NCBI GenBank assembly: GCA_963828415.1
Contig: CAWHEI010000004.1
Span: forward strand, 62,001 to 126,000
DNA from: Sva-07 sp963828415
GTDB lineage: Bacteria > Actinomycetota > Acidimicrobiia > Acidimicrobiales > Ilumatobacteraceae
Length of the DNA: 64,000 nt
Reading direction: 5' to 3'
Part shown: piece after piece, positions 8,701 through 15,661 of the stretch
How the letters are laid out: each line of letters starts with the position of its first letter
How positions within the stretch are numbered: the first letter of the stretch is position 1
The notes under the pieces: generated by a model
The model's database searches: none
What the model was told of the DNA's origin: nothing
Seen by the model: the letters and a program-made list of their open reading frames with translations, nothing else
Made by a program: the position numbers and the translations under genes

Positions 8701-8854
8701 GCAGGCCCACGCTCGTGCGGGCGACCTCGCCGGTGTGCGCCAGGAGTGGGAGTCGTACGAGCGGGTACTGGTCGCCGACCCCTGGTCCGACGGCGAACCC
8801 GCCCCCAAGCTCCTCGCCCTGCGCCGCGAACTCCTCAACCCGACGAGCTCCTGA
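5747..8854 (+). CDS. Membrane LysM - BTAD (SARP-like) fusion regulator
   Basis: This 1035-residue protein starts at GTG 5747 behind GGAGAGGAGGAG. Three hydrophobic segments lie at roughly residues 15-35, 78-100 and 123-145. Two LysM-like modules follow: HVVVSGESIYSIA at ~185 and YTVEPGDTLWDIADEQLGD at ~270. A Thr/Pro linker (~375-400) and a fourth hydrophobic helix near residue 430 come next. The last 250 residues resemble the winged-helix plus bacterial transcriptional activation domain of SARP-like proteins (GLLGGVTVRA...KTVELIAWL, then helical repeats). The order suggests a cell-wall sensor coupled to a cytoplasmic regulatory domain. It closes the Tad operon and may control it. Domain calls are by pattern. 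Confidence 0.8.
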   Translation: MSERDPHRWSRFAASVAALIAMVVVVPIGLIAVSRSRFGSANPLAGADPPWEWGSNDVGDALAGPLADDTVIDGIIRLSLCVVWVALAVIIVTTVVEVVHAVRHHGLSLPNVRGVGWAQPTARFIAVGLVAVLPMMTSSTSLASTLGARAVPTASFRQPAVATPTVYDIADTRAAPTQSQSEGPMHVVVSGESIYSIAVDLAAGDSERVLEIADAIIDANLGEVMPGGQRFTNPAYIEVGWTLRLPAGIAASGSVATPPPVIESATAPDYTVEPGDTLWDIADEQLGDPTAWPEIWERNAGDDMGGGRTFDDPNLILPGWELDLTDAQPAGPEPIVVESANAQPEASVPPRSDPPPEAEVAPSVDEPAVEPLPLTPTTTTPTTTTPTTTATPTTTTTEVAAANPAGSPAAEPPADAPAPEAPSPVRLEHAALLAAGVLALVGVRRRQRLRAAMPRHRVPEPRAEVARTERRLRTIDAGERVLRADVACRAAARTLIDTGSQIGWIDVSPDGDLELRLTAPAALPLPWTGGGQSWRLGAEVPIEILGEDARQVGQPCVALVQLGVTSAGNELLVDLEACGVLAVVARADQADEVVTALAAGLASSLFAEVAHLVAVSLPDEALLNHRSAHRTHSADAALELACSLVGTTAVNERSSFELRSLRTGGEMWEPAVVMLGSADDGADVCSDGSLPAAGHGVAVVVADEYRDVTSAPTQLVARPDGWSFEAFGTSIELTPVGVSESDLAEINELLIDADRELEPVDPVADIQWAEAQIAEPAAPEFEPRPHEIVVGLLGGVTVRARSGEAGNFERSKTVELIAWLTTHRDRATRTGARTALWDLDVRDATFANVVSEARRALARLVPPPDGEEWVTRTLTEQLPVHHLVVTDADLVEDRLAHARIQPPSQAIETLRPAVELVRDMPFAGTSYLWPDAEGITSNLVLLAITATAEFAAHALSLGDTDGVFWATGKGLRVLAGHEELISLRMQAHARAGDLAGVRQEWESYERVLVADPWSDGEPAPKLLALRRELLNPTSS

Positions 8855-8864
8855 CATCCCAACG

Positions 8865-8961
8865 ATGAGCGAACCGACCGGATACGGCGGTTTCGCTCAT
8901 GGCAACCCGTTTCCCCGCCCCAACAATGAGCCAGACGACCGCATACGGCGGTTTCGCTCAT
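8865..8961. repeat. Dispersed 61-bp-period palindromic repeat, locus 1 (two units)
   Basis: Two 36-bp units (8865-8900 and 8926-8961) are separated by a 25-bp spacer, giving a 61-bp period. Each unit begins ATGAGC and ends GCTCAT; unit 1 pairs ATGAGCGAA with TTCGCTCAT and has ATACGGCGG in its loop region. The pair starts ten bases after the stop of the LysM-BTAD gene. The same element recurs at three other intergenic sites in this window. The structure suggests a REP-like or transcription-end element. Confidence 0.85.
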
Positions 8962-9031
8962 CGCAACGCACATCTCGAAACGTTCGGTGAACCGCAGTGC
9001 ACTGCACGGTGGCGTCGACCACACTGGGCAC

Positions 9032-9616
9032 ATGCGCCTTCCTCGTGCGAGCCGTCGCCGTCTGGCCGCCGTCGCGGTCGGATCTGTTCTCGTGCTCGCT
9101 GCGTGCGGCGGGAGTGATTCGTCGAGCGAACCAGCCGGAAGCACCCTGCCTCCGCCTCCTGACGCGGTCGAACTCGATCCCGCCGCCGACACGACCTCGA
9201 ATCAGCTGCCGGATGTGGTGGTCGACGACGTGATCGCCGGCAACAAGGTCAACCTGCGCAACCTCGCTCCGGCGGACACGCCGATCCTGCTGTGGATGTA
9301 CGCACCACATTGACCCACCTGCCGGTCGGAAGCACCCGACGTCGAGCAGTTCGCTCGAGCACACGAAACAGAGATCGAAGTGATCGGCCTCGGCACGCAG
9401 GACAGCCTGCAGGAGGCCCGGGAGTTCGCCGAGGATCGCGGCACCACGTTCACGATGCTGTGGGACGAGTCGTTCGAGTCGTGGATCGAACTCGGTGTCT
9501 CGTCGCAGCCGACGGCGATCCTGATGACGCCGGATGGGACGATCATCACCGGCTGGGTCGGCCGCTTCCCCGAGGATCAGGTCCTCGAGCTCGCCGCCCA
9601 GTACACCGCCGGCTGA
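9032..9616 (+). CDS. TlpA/redoxin-like lipoprotein with an in-frame TGA at the first CxxC cysteine: candidate selenoprotein
   Basis: The frame runs from ATG 9032 to TGA 9614-9616 with one internal TGA at 9311-9313 (codon 94). The N-terminus is a lipoprotein signal (SVLVLAACGGSD). The thioredoxin-fold core reads ILLWMYAPH, then TGA, then PTCRSEAPDVEQF, and continues in the same frame through a normal redoxin end with a cis-Pro loop (SSQPTAILMTPDGTIITGW). The TGA sits where family members have the first cysteine of CPTC, so UPTC would be a selenocysteine redox motif. A small hairpin (GTCGG/CCGAC, 9325-9340) lies 11 bases after the TGA, where a bacterial SECIS is expected. Alternatives are a Cys-to-stop mutation or a base error. 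Read normally, only a 93-residue fragment is made. Confidence 0.7.
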
Positions 9617-9648
9617 TTACATCGCGGGTCTGACCCCTGATGTAATCA
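9614..9648. terminator. Bidirectional hairpin between the redoxin and a pilin gene
   Basis: A perfect 10-bp inverted repeat, TGATTACATC (9614-9623) and GATGTAATCA (9639-9648), encloses a loop that itself pairs GGGTC with GACCC. The two stop codons of the convergent genes lie in the arms (TGA at 9614 on +, TCA at 9646 for the - gene). The position between convergent ends suggests a shared transcription terminator; there is no clear T-tract on either side. Confidence 0.65.
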
Positions 9649-9988
9649 GTCGCAGGGTTTGCCGATGGTGGTGACGGTGCCGTCGGCGGCGAGGTCGAAG
9701 TAGGTGGAGACCTGCTTGATCATGCCGACGTCGACGAGGAACAGTTCGTAGCGGTCAGGACCGTGCCGAGCCGCCGGGACTTCCGGCACGCTCTTCTGGG
9801 CCATGTAGGCGTCAGCGGCGACGGTGAGCGTGCGAGCGTCGCCGGCACCCCACCTCCTCGCTCGTGTCGGTCACGCCGCGAACGGTGAACACCACCACGG
9901 TCGCCAGGATCCCGAGGATCACGATGACGACGAGGATCTCGACCAGGGTGAACCCTCGGTCGCTGCGGTGGTGGTGCATTTCGTTCAC
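9646..9988 (-). pseudogene. Type IV major pilin-like gene with one frame interruption
   Basis: The 5' part, read from GTG 9988 (or ATG 9979), gives a classical class III prepilin signal. DRG is followed by FTLVEILVVIVILGILATVVVF, with cleavage before Phe and Glu at +5. Near 9850 the frame breaks; one base over, it continues as GDARTLTVAADAYMAQKSVPEVPAARHGPDRYELFLVD and ends GTVTTIGKPCD at 9646. Together the pieces make a pilin of about 110 residues with a C-terminal Cys. The break may be a sequencing indel, since the second part is unscathed. It lies downstream of a second, similar pilin gene on the same strand. Confidence 0.7.
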
Positions 9989-10067
9989 GGGAATTCCATC
10001 GGCGGCGACGAAGGGACCCCGAGTCAAGATGAACACAAGGTTGCGTCGAGCTGACGCGGAAAACGAC

Positions 10068-10095
10068 GAAGACCCCGCCCGAAGGCGGGGTCTTC
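10068..10095 (-). terminator. Rho-independent-type terminator after a pilin gene
   Basis: A perfect 12-bp stem, GAAGACCCCGCC paired with GGCGGGGTCTTC, closes a CGAA tetraloop on the + strand (TTCG on the - strand). On the - strand it is followed by CGTCGTTTTCC. It lies 34 bases beyond the end of the upstream pilin gene (10130-10606, - strand) and is the most convincing intrinsic terminator in the window. Confidence 0.85.
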
Positions 10096-10129
10096 GATCA
10101 GTTGTTGCTACTGGTTCGTCAGTGACGAA

Positions 10130-10606
10130 TCAGTAGCCGAGGCACTTGCCGGTCCGGTCGAAGTCGCCTGGCCGCTGGTGGTGGCCAGTACGTGACAGGC
10201 GTGCCAGTCGGTGAACGTGTAAGTGCGTCGGCGTGCCCGTACGGACCGCTGCCACGAAGTCGAAGTTCGTCGGGGCTTCCTTGAGGATGGGCTCGTCGCC
10301 GGAAACGCCGGTGGTGAGCTCGCCCTCGTTCGCGGGGTCACGCGGCGGTGACGGAGTCGTCCCTGTCGGTCGAGCGTCGGTCCGCCGGCAGGTCCCGAGT
10401 CAGTCGACGGCGGTCGGTGGTACTGGGCGTAGAACGCCTCGATCGCTGGTGTCCAGCGTCCGCTGGTCGACGTCACAGGCGTTGTCCTGGCCACGGTCGG
10501 TGATGCCGCGGACGGCAAACACGGTGACGGTGGCGAGGATGCCGAGGATGACGATGACGATGAGGAGTTCCACGAGGGTGAAACCCTTGTCCTGCTTGTT
10601 TTCCAT
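10130..10606 (-). pseudogene. Type IV major pilin-like gene with several frame interruptions
   Basis: ATG 10606 is preceded by AAGGAAC. It opens a textbook prepilin (MENKQDKG, then FTLVELLIVIVILGILATVTVF), the helix that packs in the pilus core. After CDVDQRTLDT the frame shifts to AIEAFYAQYHRPPSTDSGPAGG, later to ELTTGVSGDEPILKEAPTNFDFVAAVRTGTPT, then YTFTDWHACHVLATTSG, and ends GDFDRTGKCLGY. At least four single-base changes of frame occur within about 480 bases. Each fragment still reads as plausible pilin, which argues for sequencing indels or very recent decay. A structured leader precedes it and a strong terminator follows it. Confidence 0.72.
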
Positions 10607-10645
10607 TTGAATGGTTCCTTCCGCTCTTTGTTTGGTGCTCCCGAA

Positions 10646-10686
10646 GGAGATGTGTCTCACGAAGCGCTCCGTGAGAAACCATCTCC
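10646..10686 (-). promoter_or_regulatory. Long hairpin in the pilin 5' leader
   Basis: Nested perfect inverted repeats GGAGATG / CATCTCC and TCTCACG / CGTGAGA (14 pairs in all, 8-base loop) lie 40 bases upstream of the pilin start at 10606. It is not followed by a T-run on the - strand, so it is unlikely to be a simple terminator. It could stabilise the abundant pilin mRNA or act as a regulator-binding or attenuator structure. Confidence 0.5.
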
Positions 10687-10858
10687 CGTTGCGCAGTTGT
10701 TTCTTCGGTCCGTCGTCGCCGACCTTGAGTGGAAGTTCGAACTTTTCCGCAAAGATCAACGACGCCTCAGCGAGCGCTCAAGACGACGGCAAGTCGCGCC
10801 GATGTACACCTGAGCGCACGCAGCGGGCGGCGCACCTCACTACCGCAAGAGGCATGAC

Positions 10859-11464
10859 ATGTTCGGCAAGGCACGAGACATCAACGACGGTGACACGCTC
10901 GACTCCAGCGCGCTCGACGAGTTCTTCGGCGACGAAGCGGCCGCCGAGAACAGCGTCGAGATCCACGACCTGCGCGAGCGTGTCGAACAGGTCGAGTCAC
11001 AGATCAACAGCCAGTTCACCTCGCTTGCCACCTACGCCCAGATCGCGCAGGAGCAGGTCGAGCTCGCCCGCTCGGAGGCCCGAGCCGCCACCGAACGCTC
11101 CGAGCAGCGCGTGACCTCCTTGATCGAGCGCGAGCGCGCCGACCGCATCACCGCCTTCACCGGTGAGGCCCCCGAGGGCTCGCCCGACATCGCCTCTCGT
11201 CTCGACGCTCTCGAGCAGTCGGTCGCCCGCATCCAGAAGGGCCTCGACGAAAGCCGCCAACAGCAGAAGGACCTCGCCACGGCGATCACGGCGATGTTCG
11301 ACCGCCTCACCGCAACCGCCAACATCGCATCGAGCGAGCCGCTCACCGAATCGGCGCCGCTTCCCGCCCCGTCGTTCGCGCCGCCGGCCGCCTCGCTGGC
11401 CGACACCATGGTCACCGACAACGACCTCGACGGCCCGATCACCGGCCTCGCCCTCAACGGCTGA
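10859..11464 (+). CDS. Coiled-coil protein next to the type IV pilus genes
   Basis: A 201-residue soluble protein with no known catalytic motif. Residues ~30-95 (SVEIHDLRERVEQVESQIN...SLIERERAD) and ~105-150 (DIASRLDALEQSVARIQKGLDESRQQQKDLATAI) show heptad-like hydrophobic spacing and strong charge, typical of coiled coils. A Pro/Ala-rich tail follows. It lies divergent to the pilin genes, and a second coiled-coil gene (17454-18612) lies at the other end of the same pilus cluster. A role in placing or linking the pilus machine is possible but is only inferred from position. I do not recognise a family. Confidence 0.65.
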   Translation: MFGKARDINDGDTLDSSALDEFFGDEAAAENSVEIHDLRERVEQVESQINSQFTSLATYAQIAQEQVELARSEARAATERSEQRVTSLIERERADRITAFTGEAPEGSPDIASRLDALEQSVARIQKGLDESRQQQKDLATAITAMFDRLTATANIASSEPLTESAPLPAPSFAPPAASLADTMVTDNDLDGPITGLALNG

Positions 11465-11490
11465 ACCGAGCCCGGCCGCCAGGCCCCACG

Positions 11491-11592
11491 ATGAGCGAAC
11501 CGACCCGATACGGCGATCTCGCTCATCGCAACCCGGTCCACCCGCCCGACGATGAGCGAAGCCGACCGACCGGATACGGCGGTCTCGCTGAT
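11491..11592. repeat. Dispersed 61-bp-period palindromic repeat, locus 2 (two units)
   Basis: Unit 1 (11491-11526) is 36 bp; unit 2 (11552-11592) is a 41-bp variant with extra bases after ATGAGCGAA and a changed end (GCTGAT). The starts are again 61 bp apart. The locus lies between two convergent genes, 26 bases after one stop and 19 before the other. This placement fits a transcription-end or REP-like function. Confidence 0.8.
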
Positions 11593-11611
11593 CGGAGCGC
11601 GTTGGGCGCCG

Positions 11612-12328
11612 TCAGCGGACGATTTCCATGCGCATGCCGTTCTCGTCCCAGAACGGGTCGAGCGGCATGCGGCTGATGGCGCGGCCCGACGCGCGACGCG
11701 CGGTGAACAGCAGTGCACCGGCCTGCAACATGTGCACCGATCCGGCACCGTCGGGCGGTGTGCGCGACACCACGTCGTCGACACCGGGGAGGCGCTCGCG
11801 AATCAGTTCGAGGCGCTCCAGGCGCCCATCCTCGTGATACGGCGAGGTCTTCAGCGGCTCGTCGCTGTTCATCACCGTGAACGACACATCGGGGTTGGCA
11901 GAGAAGAAGCTGCGCGAGTGGTACGGCTGCAGTTCGCGTTCGGCCTCACGCAACCAGCGCAGGCGACGCAGGTCGTGTTTGGTCATCCACGGCTCAAGCT
12001 CTCGAGCCTCGCTGTTGGATGCTTGGACCGCTGCACGACTCGGCGTGCCGGAGATGCCCGCGATACGCGGCCAACCCACGTACTCCCGCGCCTCGTGATC
12101 GCACGGCCGGAACTGACCCGACGGCGTCTCGAACCATGCCATCGGGATGTTGATCGCCGCCGCCTCGAACGTCGGTCGGAAGTCGAGTACCTCGAACAGC
12201 TTGGGCAGGACGAACGCGTCCTCGGCGGCGACGGTGATGCCCGCGAGGCGCGCGGGCAACACCAACCAGCCGCCGGGACACGGCGTGACCCCGGCAAGGT
12301 TCTTGTACGGATTCTTCTTGACGACCAT
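11612..12328 (-). CDS. DUF429 family protein (predicted RNase H-like nuclease)
   Basis: A 238-residue protein. The start NLAGVTPCPGGWLV matches the DUF429 G-x-D-G-C-P-x-G-W-like opening, although here the acidic residue is absent. The later features AAINIPMAW, CDHEAREYVGW, and the end ANPDVSFTVMNSDEPLKTSPYHEDGRLERLELI also follow the family (HPEVSF-like, K/R-rich). DUF429 proteins are predicted to have an RNase H fold; no role has been proved in general. The altered first acidic position could affect catalysis. It is convergent with the coiled-coil gene and lies downstream of pilT. Confidence 0.7.
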   Translation of the reverse strand: MVVKKNPYKNLAGVTPCPGGWLVLPARLAGITVAAEDAFVLPKLFEVLDFRPTFEAAAINIPMAWFETPSGQFRPCDHEAREYVGWPRIAGISGTPSRAAVQASNSEARELEPWMTKHDLRRLRWLREAERELQPYHSRSFFSANPDVSFTVMNSDEPLKTSPYHEDGRLERLELIRERLPGVDDVVSRTPPDGAGSVHMLQAGALLFTARRASGRAISRMPLDPFWDENGMRMEIVR

Positions 12329-12414
12329 GGTGACGACGTTCTCGTGTGACTGCTCAGGCGCCGTTCGACGAGCCGACCGGAGCCGGCGGCGGGGGCGGCG
12401 GAGCCGCCGGCGAA

Positions 12415-13584
12415 TCAGCAGGCGTCGAGACCGGCGCTCCGCCGTAGGTGCCCGAACCGGACGAACCGGCCTGACCCGATGGCGAGCGTCGCGTGGGCGT
12501 GCATCTGCGCACGTGCCGTGGCGAGCTGCGCCTGCACCTCTTTCGGGTATTGGCTCGATTCCATCGCCGTCTCGATCGAGATCAGCCCGGCCGCCACGAG
12601 GCGGGCGAGGTCCATCTCGATGGTCTGCATGCCTTGCTCGGCGCCGGTGGAGATCATGTTGCGCATCTGACGCGACTTGCCTTCACGCACCAGGTTGCGG
12701 ATCGCCTCGTTGGCAATCATCACCTCGTAGCCAGCAACGCGACCACCCCCGATCGCGGGCATCAGGCGCTGGGAGATCACGCCCTGCAACGCGCCGGCCA
12801 GCATGATCTGGATCTGGTCGCGGCGTTCGCCGGGGAAGATGTCGATGATGCGGTCGAGCGCCTGAGCCGCGTCGTTGGTGTGCAGCGTGGCGAACACCAG
12901 GTGGCCGGTCTCGGCGAGCGACAGCGCGATCTGGATCGAGTCGAGGTCGCGCATCTCACCGAGCAGCACCACGTCGGGGTCTTCACGCAGGGCGCTGCGC
13001 AGGCCGTCGGTGAACGACCCGACGTCGGTGCCGACTTCGCGCTGGTTGACCATCGCCATCTTGTGGTGGTGGAGGTACTCCACCGGGTCTTCGATGGTGA
13101 GGATGTGGACTGGCTTGGTGTCGTTGATGCGGTCGATCATCGCCGCCAAGGTCGTCGACTTGCCCGAACCGGTCGGGCCCACGACGAGCACGATGCCGTA
13201 CGGCTTGTTGAGCAGCGTCGTGCACGCCGACGGTGCACCGAGCTCTTCGAGCGTGCGAACGCGAAACGGCACGACGCGGAGCGCGAGCGCGAGGTTGCCG
13301 CGCTGGCGGAACGCGTTGGCGCGGAACCGGCCGACGCCGGGCAGACCGAAGGAGAAGTCGACCTGACGGTCCTCTTGCAACTCGGCGACCTTGCGCTCGT
13401 CGAGCAGTGAGTACACCATGCGTTCCACCTCGTCGGCGGTGAGCACGGCGACGTTCTCGAACGACACCAGCACGCCGTCGCGACGGGCCGTGGCCGGCCG
13501 GCCGACCGTGAGGTGGAGGTCGGACGCACCCGAATCGACGGTGGCCTTGAGCAATGCTTCGAGCATCGGATCTGCAGTGGACAT
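12415..13584 (-). CDS. pilT: PilT-type pilus retraction ATPase
   Basis: The enzyme drives type IV pilus retraction. Of 389 residues in this frame, the first ~365 align with PilT. They include LLKATVDSGASDLHLTVGRP, Walker A GPTGSGKSTTL (~residue 137), the Asp-box EDPVEYLHHH, Walker B VLLGEMRDLDS, the His-box ATLHTNDA, and AIRNLVREGK, the PilT signature. The last 25 residues (ATLAIGSGRFVRFGHL...) look wrong. A one-base change of frame near 12490 would instead give a Gly/Ser/Pro-rich tail ending NGA at 12355. A frame slip is therefore likely. It is divergent from pilD with only 42 bases between the starts. Confidence 0.92.
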   Translation of the reverse strand: MSTADPMLEALLKATVDSGASDLHLTVGRPATARRDGVLVSFENVAVLTADEVERMVYSLLDERKVAELQEDRQVDFSFGLPGVGRFRANAFRQRGNLALALRVVPFRVRTLEELGAPSACTTLLNKPYGIVLVVGPTGSGKSTTLAAMIDRINDTKPVHILTIEDPVEYLHHHKMAMVNQREVGTDVGSFTDGLRSALREDPDVVLLGEMRDLDSIQIALSLAETGHLVFATLHTNDAAQALDRIIDIFPGERRDQIQIMLAGALQGVISQRLMPAIGGGRVAGYEVMIANEAIRNLVREGKSRQMRNMISTGAEQGMQTIEMDLARLVAAGLISIETAMESSQYPKEVQAQLATARAQMHAHATLAIGSGRFVRFGHLRRSAGLDAC

Positions 13585-13626
13585 GGTTGGCTAACCTCCC
13601 GCTCGGGCCACGGAGGGCCGCACTTG

Positions 13627-14406
13627 ATGAGCTTTTCGTTGTTGATTTTGGTGGTGGTCGTGGCCGGTCTGGTGATCGGCTCGTTCCTGACGGTCGTAGT
13701 GGATCGGGTACCGCAGGGCGGCTCGGTGAATGCACCACCGAGTCGCTGCGGTTCGTGTGGGCTCCGCCTGGGCCCGCTCGATCTGGTACCGGTGTTCAGC
13801 TGGTTGGCACTGCGCGGCAGATGCCGGCGATGCCGCGCCTGGATCGGCGTCGAACCGATCGTGCTCGAACTCGCCAACGCGACCTTGTACGTGCTGATGG
13901 CGATCCGCTTCGACGACACCCGTGCCGCTATTCCGGCGTACTGCGTGTTGATGTCGGTGCTGCTCGCCCAGACCTGGATCGATCTGCAAACGCAACGTCT
14001 GCCACGCGAGATCACCTACACCGGCATTGTCCTCGGCGCCATCACTCTCGGGGTTGCGGCGATTGTGATCGATGAACCGGAACGCATCTGGATGATGGCG
14101 CTCGGCGCGGCGATTGCGCTGGCGGCAATGTGGCTGATCTACGCGCTCAGCAAGGGCGGTATGGGCGACGGTGACGTTCGCTTGGCACCGCTGCTCGGCA
14201 TGTACCTCGGCTGGCTCAACCCGGGCATCGTGTTGCCGGGTCTGTTCTTCGGTTTCATCGCCGGTGCCGTGGTCGGCGTGGCGATGATGGCCACCGATCG
14301 CGCGGGACGTCGCACTGCGGTGCCGTTCGGGCCGTTCCTGGCCCTCGGCACCATCGTGGCGATCTTCGTCGGACAGCATTTCGTCGACCTCGTCCTCGCG
14401 CGCTGA
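13627..14406 (+). CDS. pilD: Prepilin peptidase / N-methyltransferase
   Basis: This is the membrane aspartyl protease that cuts the leader from type IV prepilins and methylates the new N-terminus. I chose ATG 13627 because the first helix (SLLILVVVVAGLVIGSFL) starts there. Two CxxC pairs (CGSCG and CRRC) form the zinc-binding cytoplasmic loop of the methylating domain. The catalytic aspartates are in WIDLQTQRLP and GMGDGDVRLA (GxGD motif), with several helices between. The length of 259 residues is normal. This one enzyme may serve the type IV pilins, and the Flp pilin too if no separate TadV exists. Confidence 0.93.
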   Translation: MSFSLLILVVVVAGLVIGSFLTVVVDRVPQGGSVNAPPSRCGSCGLRLGPLDLVPVFSWLALRGRCRRCRAWIGVEPIVLELANATLYVLMAIRFDDTRAAIPAYCVLMSVLLAQTWIDLQTQRLPREITYTGIVLGAITLGVAAIVIDEPERIWMMALGAAIALAAMWLIYALSKGGMGDGDVRLAPLLGMYLGWLNPGIVLPGLFFGFIAGAVVGVAMMATDRAGRRTAVPFGPFLALGTIVAIFVGQHFVDLVLAR

Positions 14407-14421
14407 CCCGGAGCGGGTCAG
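14403..14421. terminator. Hairpin spanning the convergent pilD and pilC stop codons
   Basis: CTGACCCG (14403-14410) pairs perfectly with CGGGTCAG (14414-14421) around a GAG loop. The pilD stop (TGA) and the pilC stop (TCA on +) both lie in the stem, so the two genes end inside one shared hairpin. There is no T-tract; the function as a two-way terminator is inferred from position. Confidence 0.5.
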
Positions 14422-15630
14422 GCGTCCTCCTTGATGCCGCCGAGCACGCCGTACATCGCCGACACGAGCGCCAACGCCACGAAGCCGACGATGACGCCGA
14501 CGAAGATGATCATGATCGGCTCGAACATGGTCGTGAACTTCTTGATGCGGCTCTCGAGCTCGCGGTCGAAGTAGGTCGCAGCAACTTCGAGCTGCATGTC
14601 GAGCGTGCCGGTCTCCTCGCCCACCTTGAACATCTGCCTCGCGGCGCCGGGGAACAACTCCGTGTCGATCAGCGGCTGCGAGAAGCCCTTGCCTTCGAGC
14701 ATCTGAGCCCGGGCGACTTCGAGGCGTTCCTTGTAGACGATGTTGCTGGTGGCATCCGTGGTGGTCTTGAGACCTTCGGGCAACGGCACGCCAGCCGCGA
14801 GCATCGCCGACAGGATCCGGCAGAACCGTTCGAGGATGGCGTAGTCGACGATGCCCTTGATGATCGGGATCTTCAACACGAGCCGGTTGTTCCAGAGCTT
14901 GCCTTTCGGATGTTTGAACAGGAACATCAACGCTCCGCCGATCACCAGGAAGAACGCCCGCCGTGATGAACCAGAGGTCCGTGAAGAACCGCGAGAAGAA
15001 CAGCATCATCCGCGTCGGCAATGGGAGATCGGCGCCGAGTTCCTCGAACAGCGGTTTGAACTGCGGGAGCACGTAGCCGGCGAGGATCAACACGGTGACC
15101 ATCGCCATCGCCATGACCACCATCGGATACGACAACGCCGACACGACCTTCGACCGGGTGTCGATCTCACGTTCGAGGTACTCGGCCAGGTTCTCGAGGG
15201 CCACGTCGAGCTGGCCCGTCAGTTCCGCCGACTGGAGGATCCCGACGTAATACTCGGGGAACACCTCGGGGTGCGCTGCAGCGGCCGCCGAGAAGAGCCC
15301 GCCATTGCGAAGATCATCGACAAGGTTGCCGAGGGCGCGTCGCAGTGCGACGTCCTCGGTCTCGTCGCCGATGGTCACCAACGCGTCGGTGATCGGAATG
15401 CCGGCCTTGACGAACACGGCGAGCTGGCGGGTGAAGTGCATCAAGTGCTTCTTCTTGACCTTCTCCTTGGTCAGCTCGAAATCGAGCATGCCGCGGCGTT
15501 CCTCGATGCTGGTCGGGAACAGGTTCTGCTCGACGAGCATCGAGCGCGCCGCACCGATCGTGTCGGCCTTGGTCACCCCCTCGACGGGAGCGCCGGAGGT
15601 GTCGATTGCGGCGTAGGCGAACTTGGGCAT
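14418..15630 (-). pseudogene. pilC: PilC inner-membrane platform protein, one frame interruption
   Basis: The frame starts at ATG 15630 behind GGAGCATC and reads MPKFAYAAIDTSGAPVEG. It contains two T2SSF domains and the typical KEKVKKKHLMHFTRQLAVFVKAGIPITDAL and QSAELTGQLDVALENLAEYLE. Around 14955, after DLWFITAG, the frame breaks by one base and resumes as FFLVIGGALMFLFKHPKGK. It runs on to VGFVALALVSAMYGVLGGIKEDA with the second F domain intact. The joined protein is about 403 residues, normal for PilC. Both halves are fully conserved, so a single-base sequencing error is likely. It follows pilB on the - strand. Confidence 0.88.
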
Positions 15631-15661
15631 GTGATGCTCCGTGTCTCTTGGTTCTCGGTAC

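Noticed and set aside
8865..8961. Short peptides of the MSEPTGYGGFAH type encoded by the repeats
   Set aside because: The frames have no ribosome-binding sites, and one unit has an insertion that shifts the frame. The symmetry of the ends explains the recurring ATG and CAT better.
9032..9313. A complete 93-residue lipoprotein ending at the TGA
   Set aside because: It would stop in the middle of the thioredoxin fold just before the active site, while the same frame continues with the rest of the fold.
10734..10745. AAGTTCGAACTT palindrome as a LexA box
   Set aside because: It lacks the TCGAAC-N4-GTTCGA layout of actinobacterial SOS boxes, and no SOS gene is next to it.
14940..14970. Programmed frameshift in pilC
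   Set aside because: There is no slippery heptamer with downstream structure in view, and similar one-base breaks in other genes point to a common technical cause.
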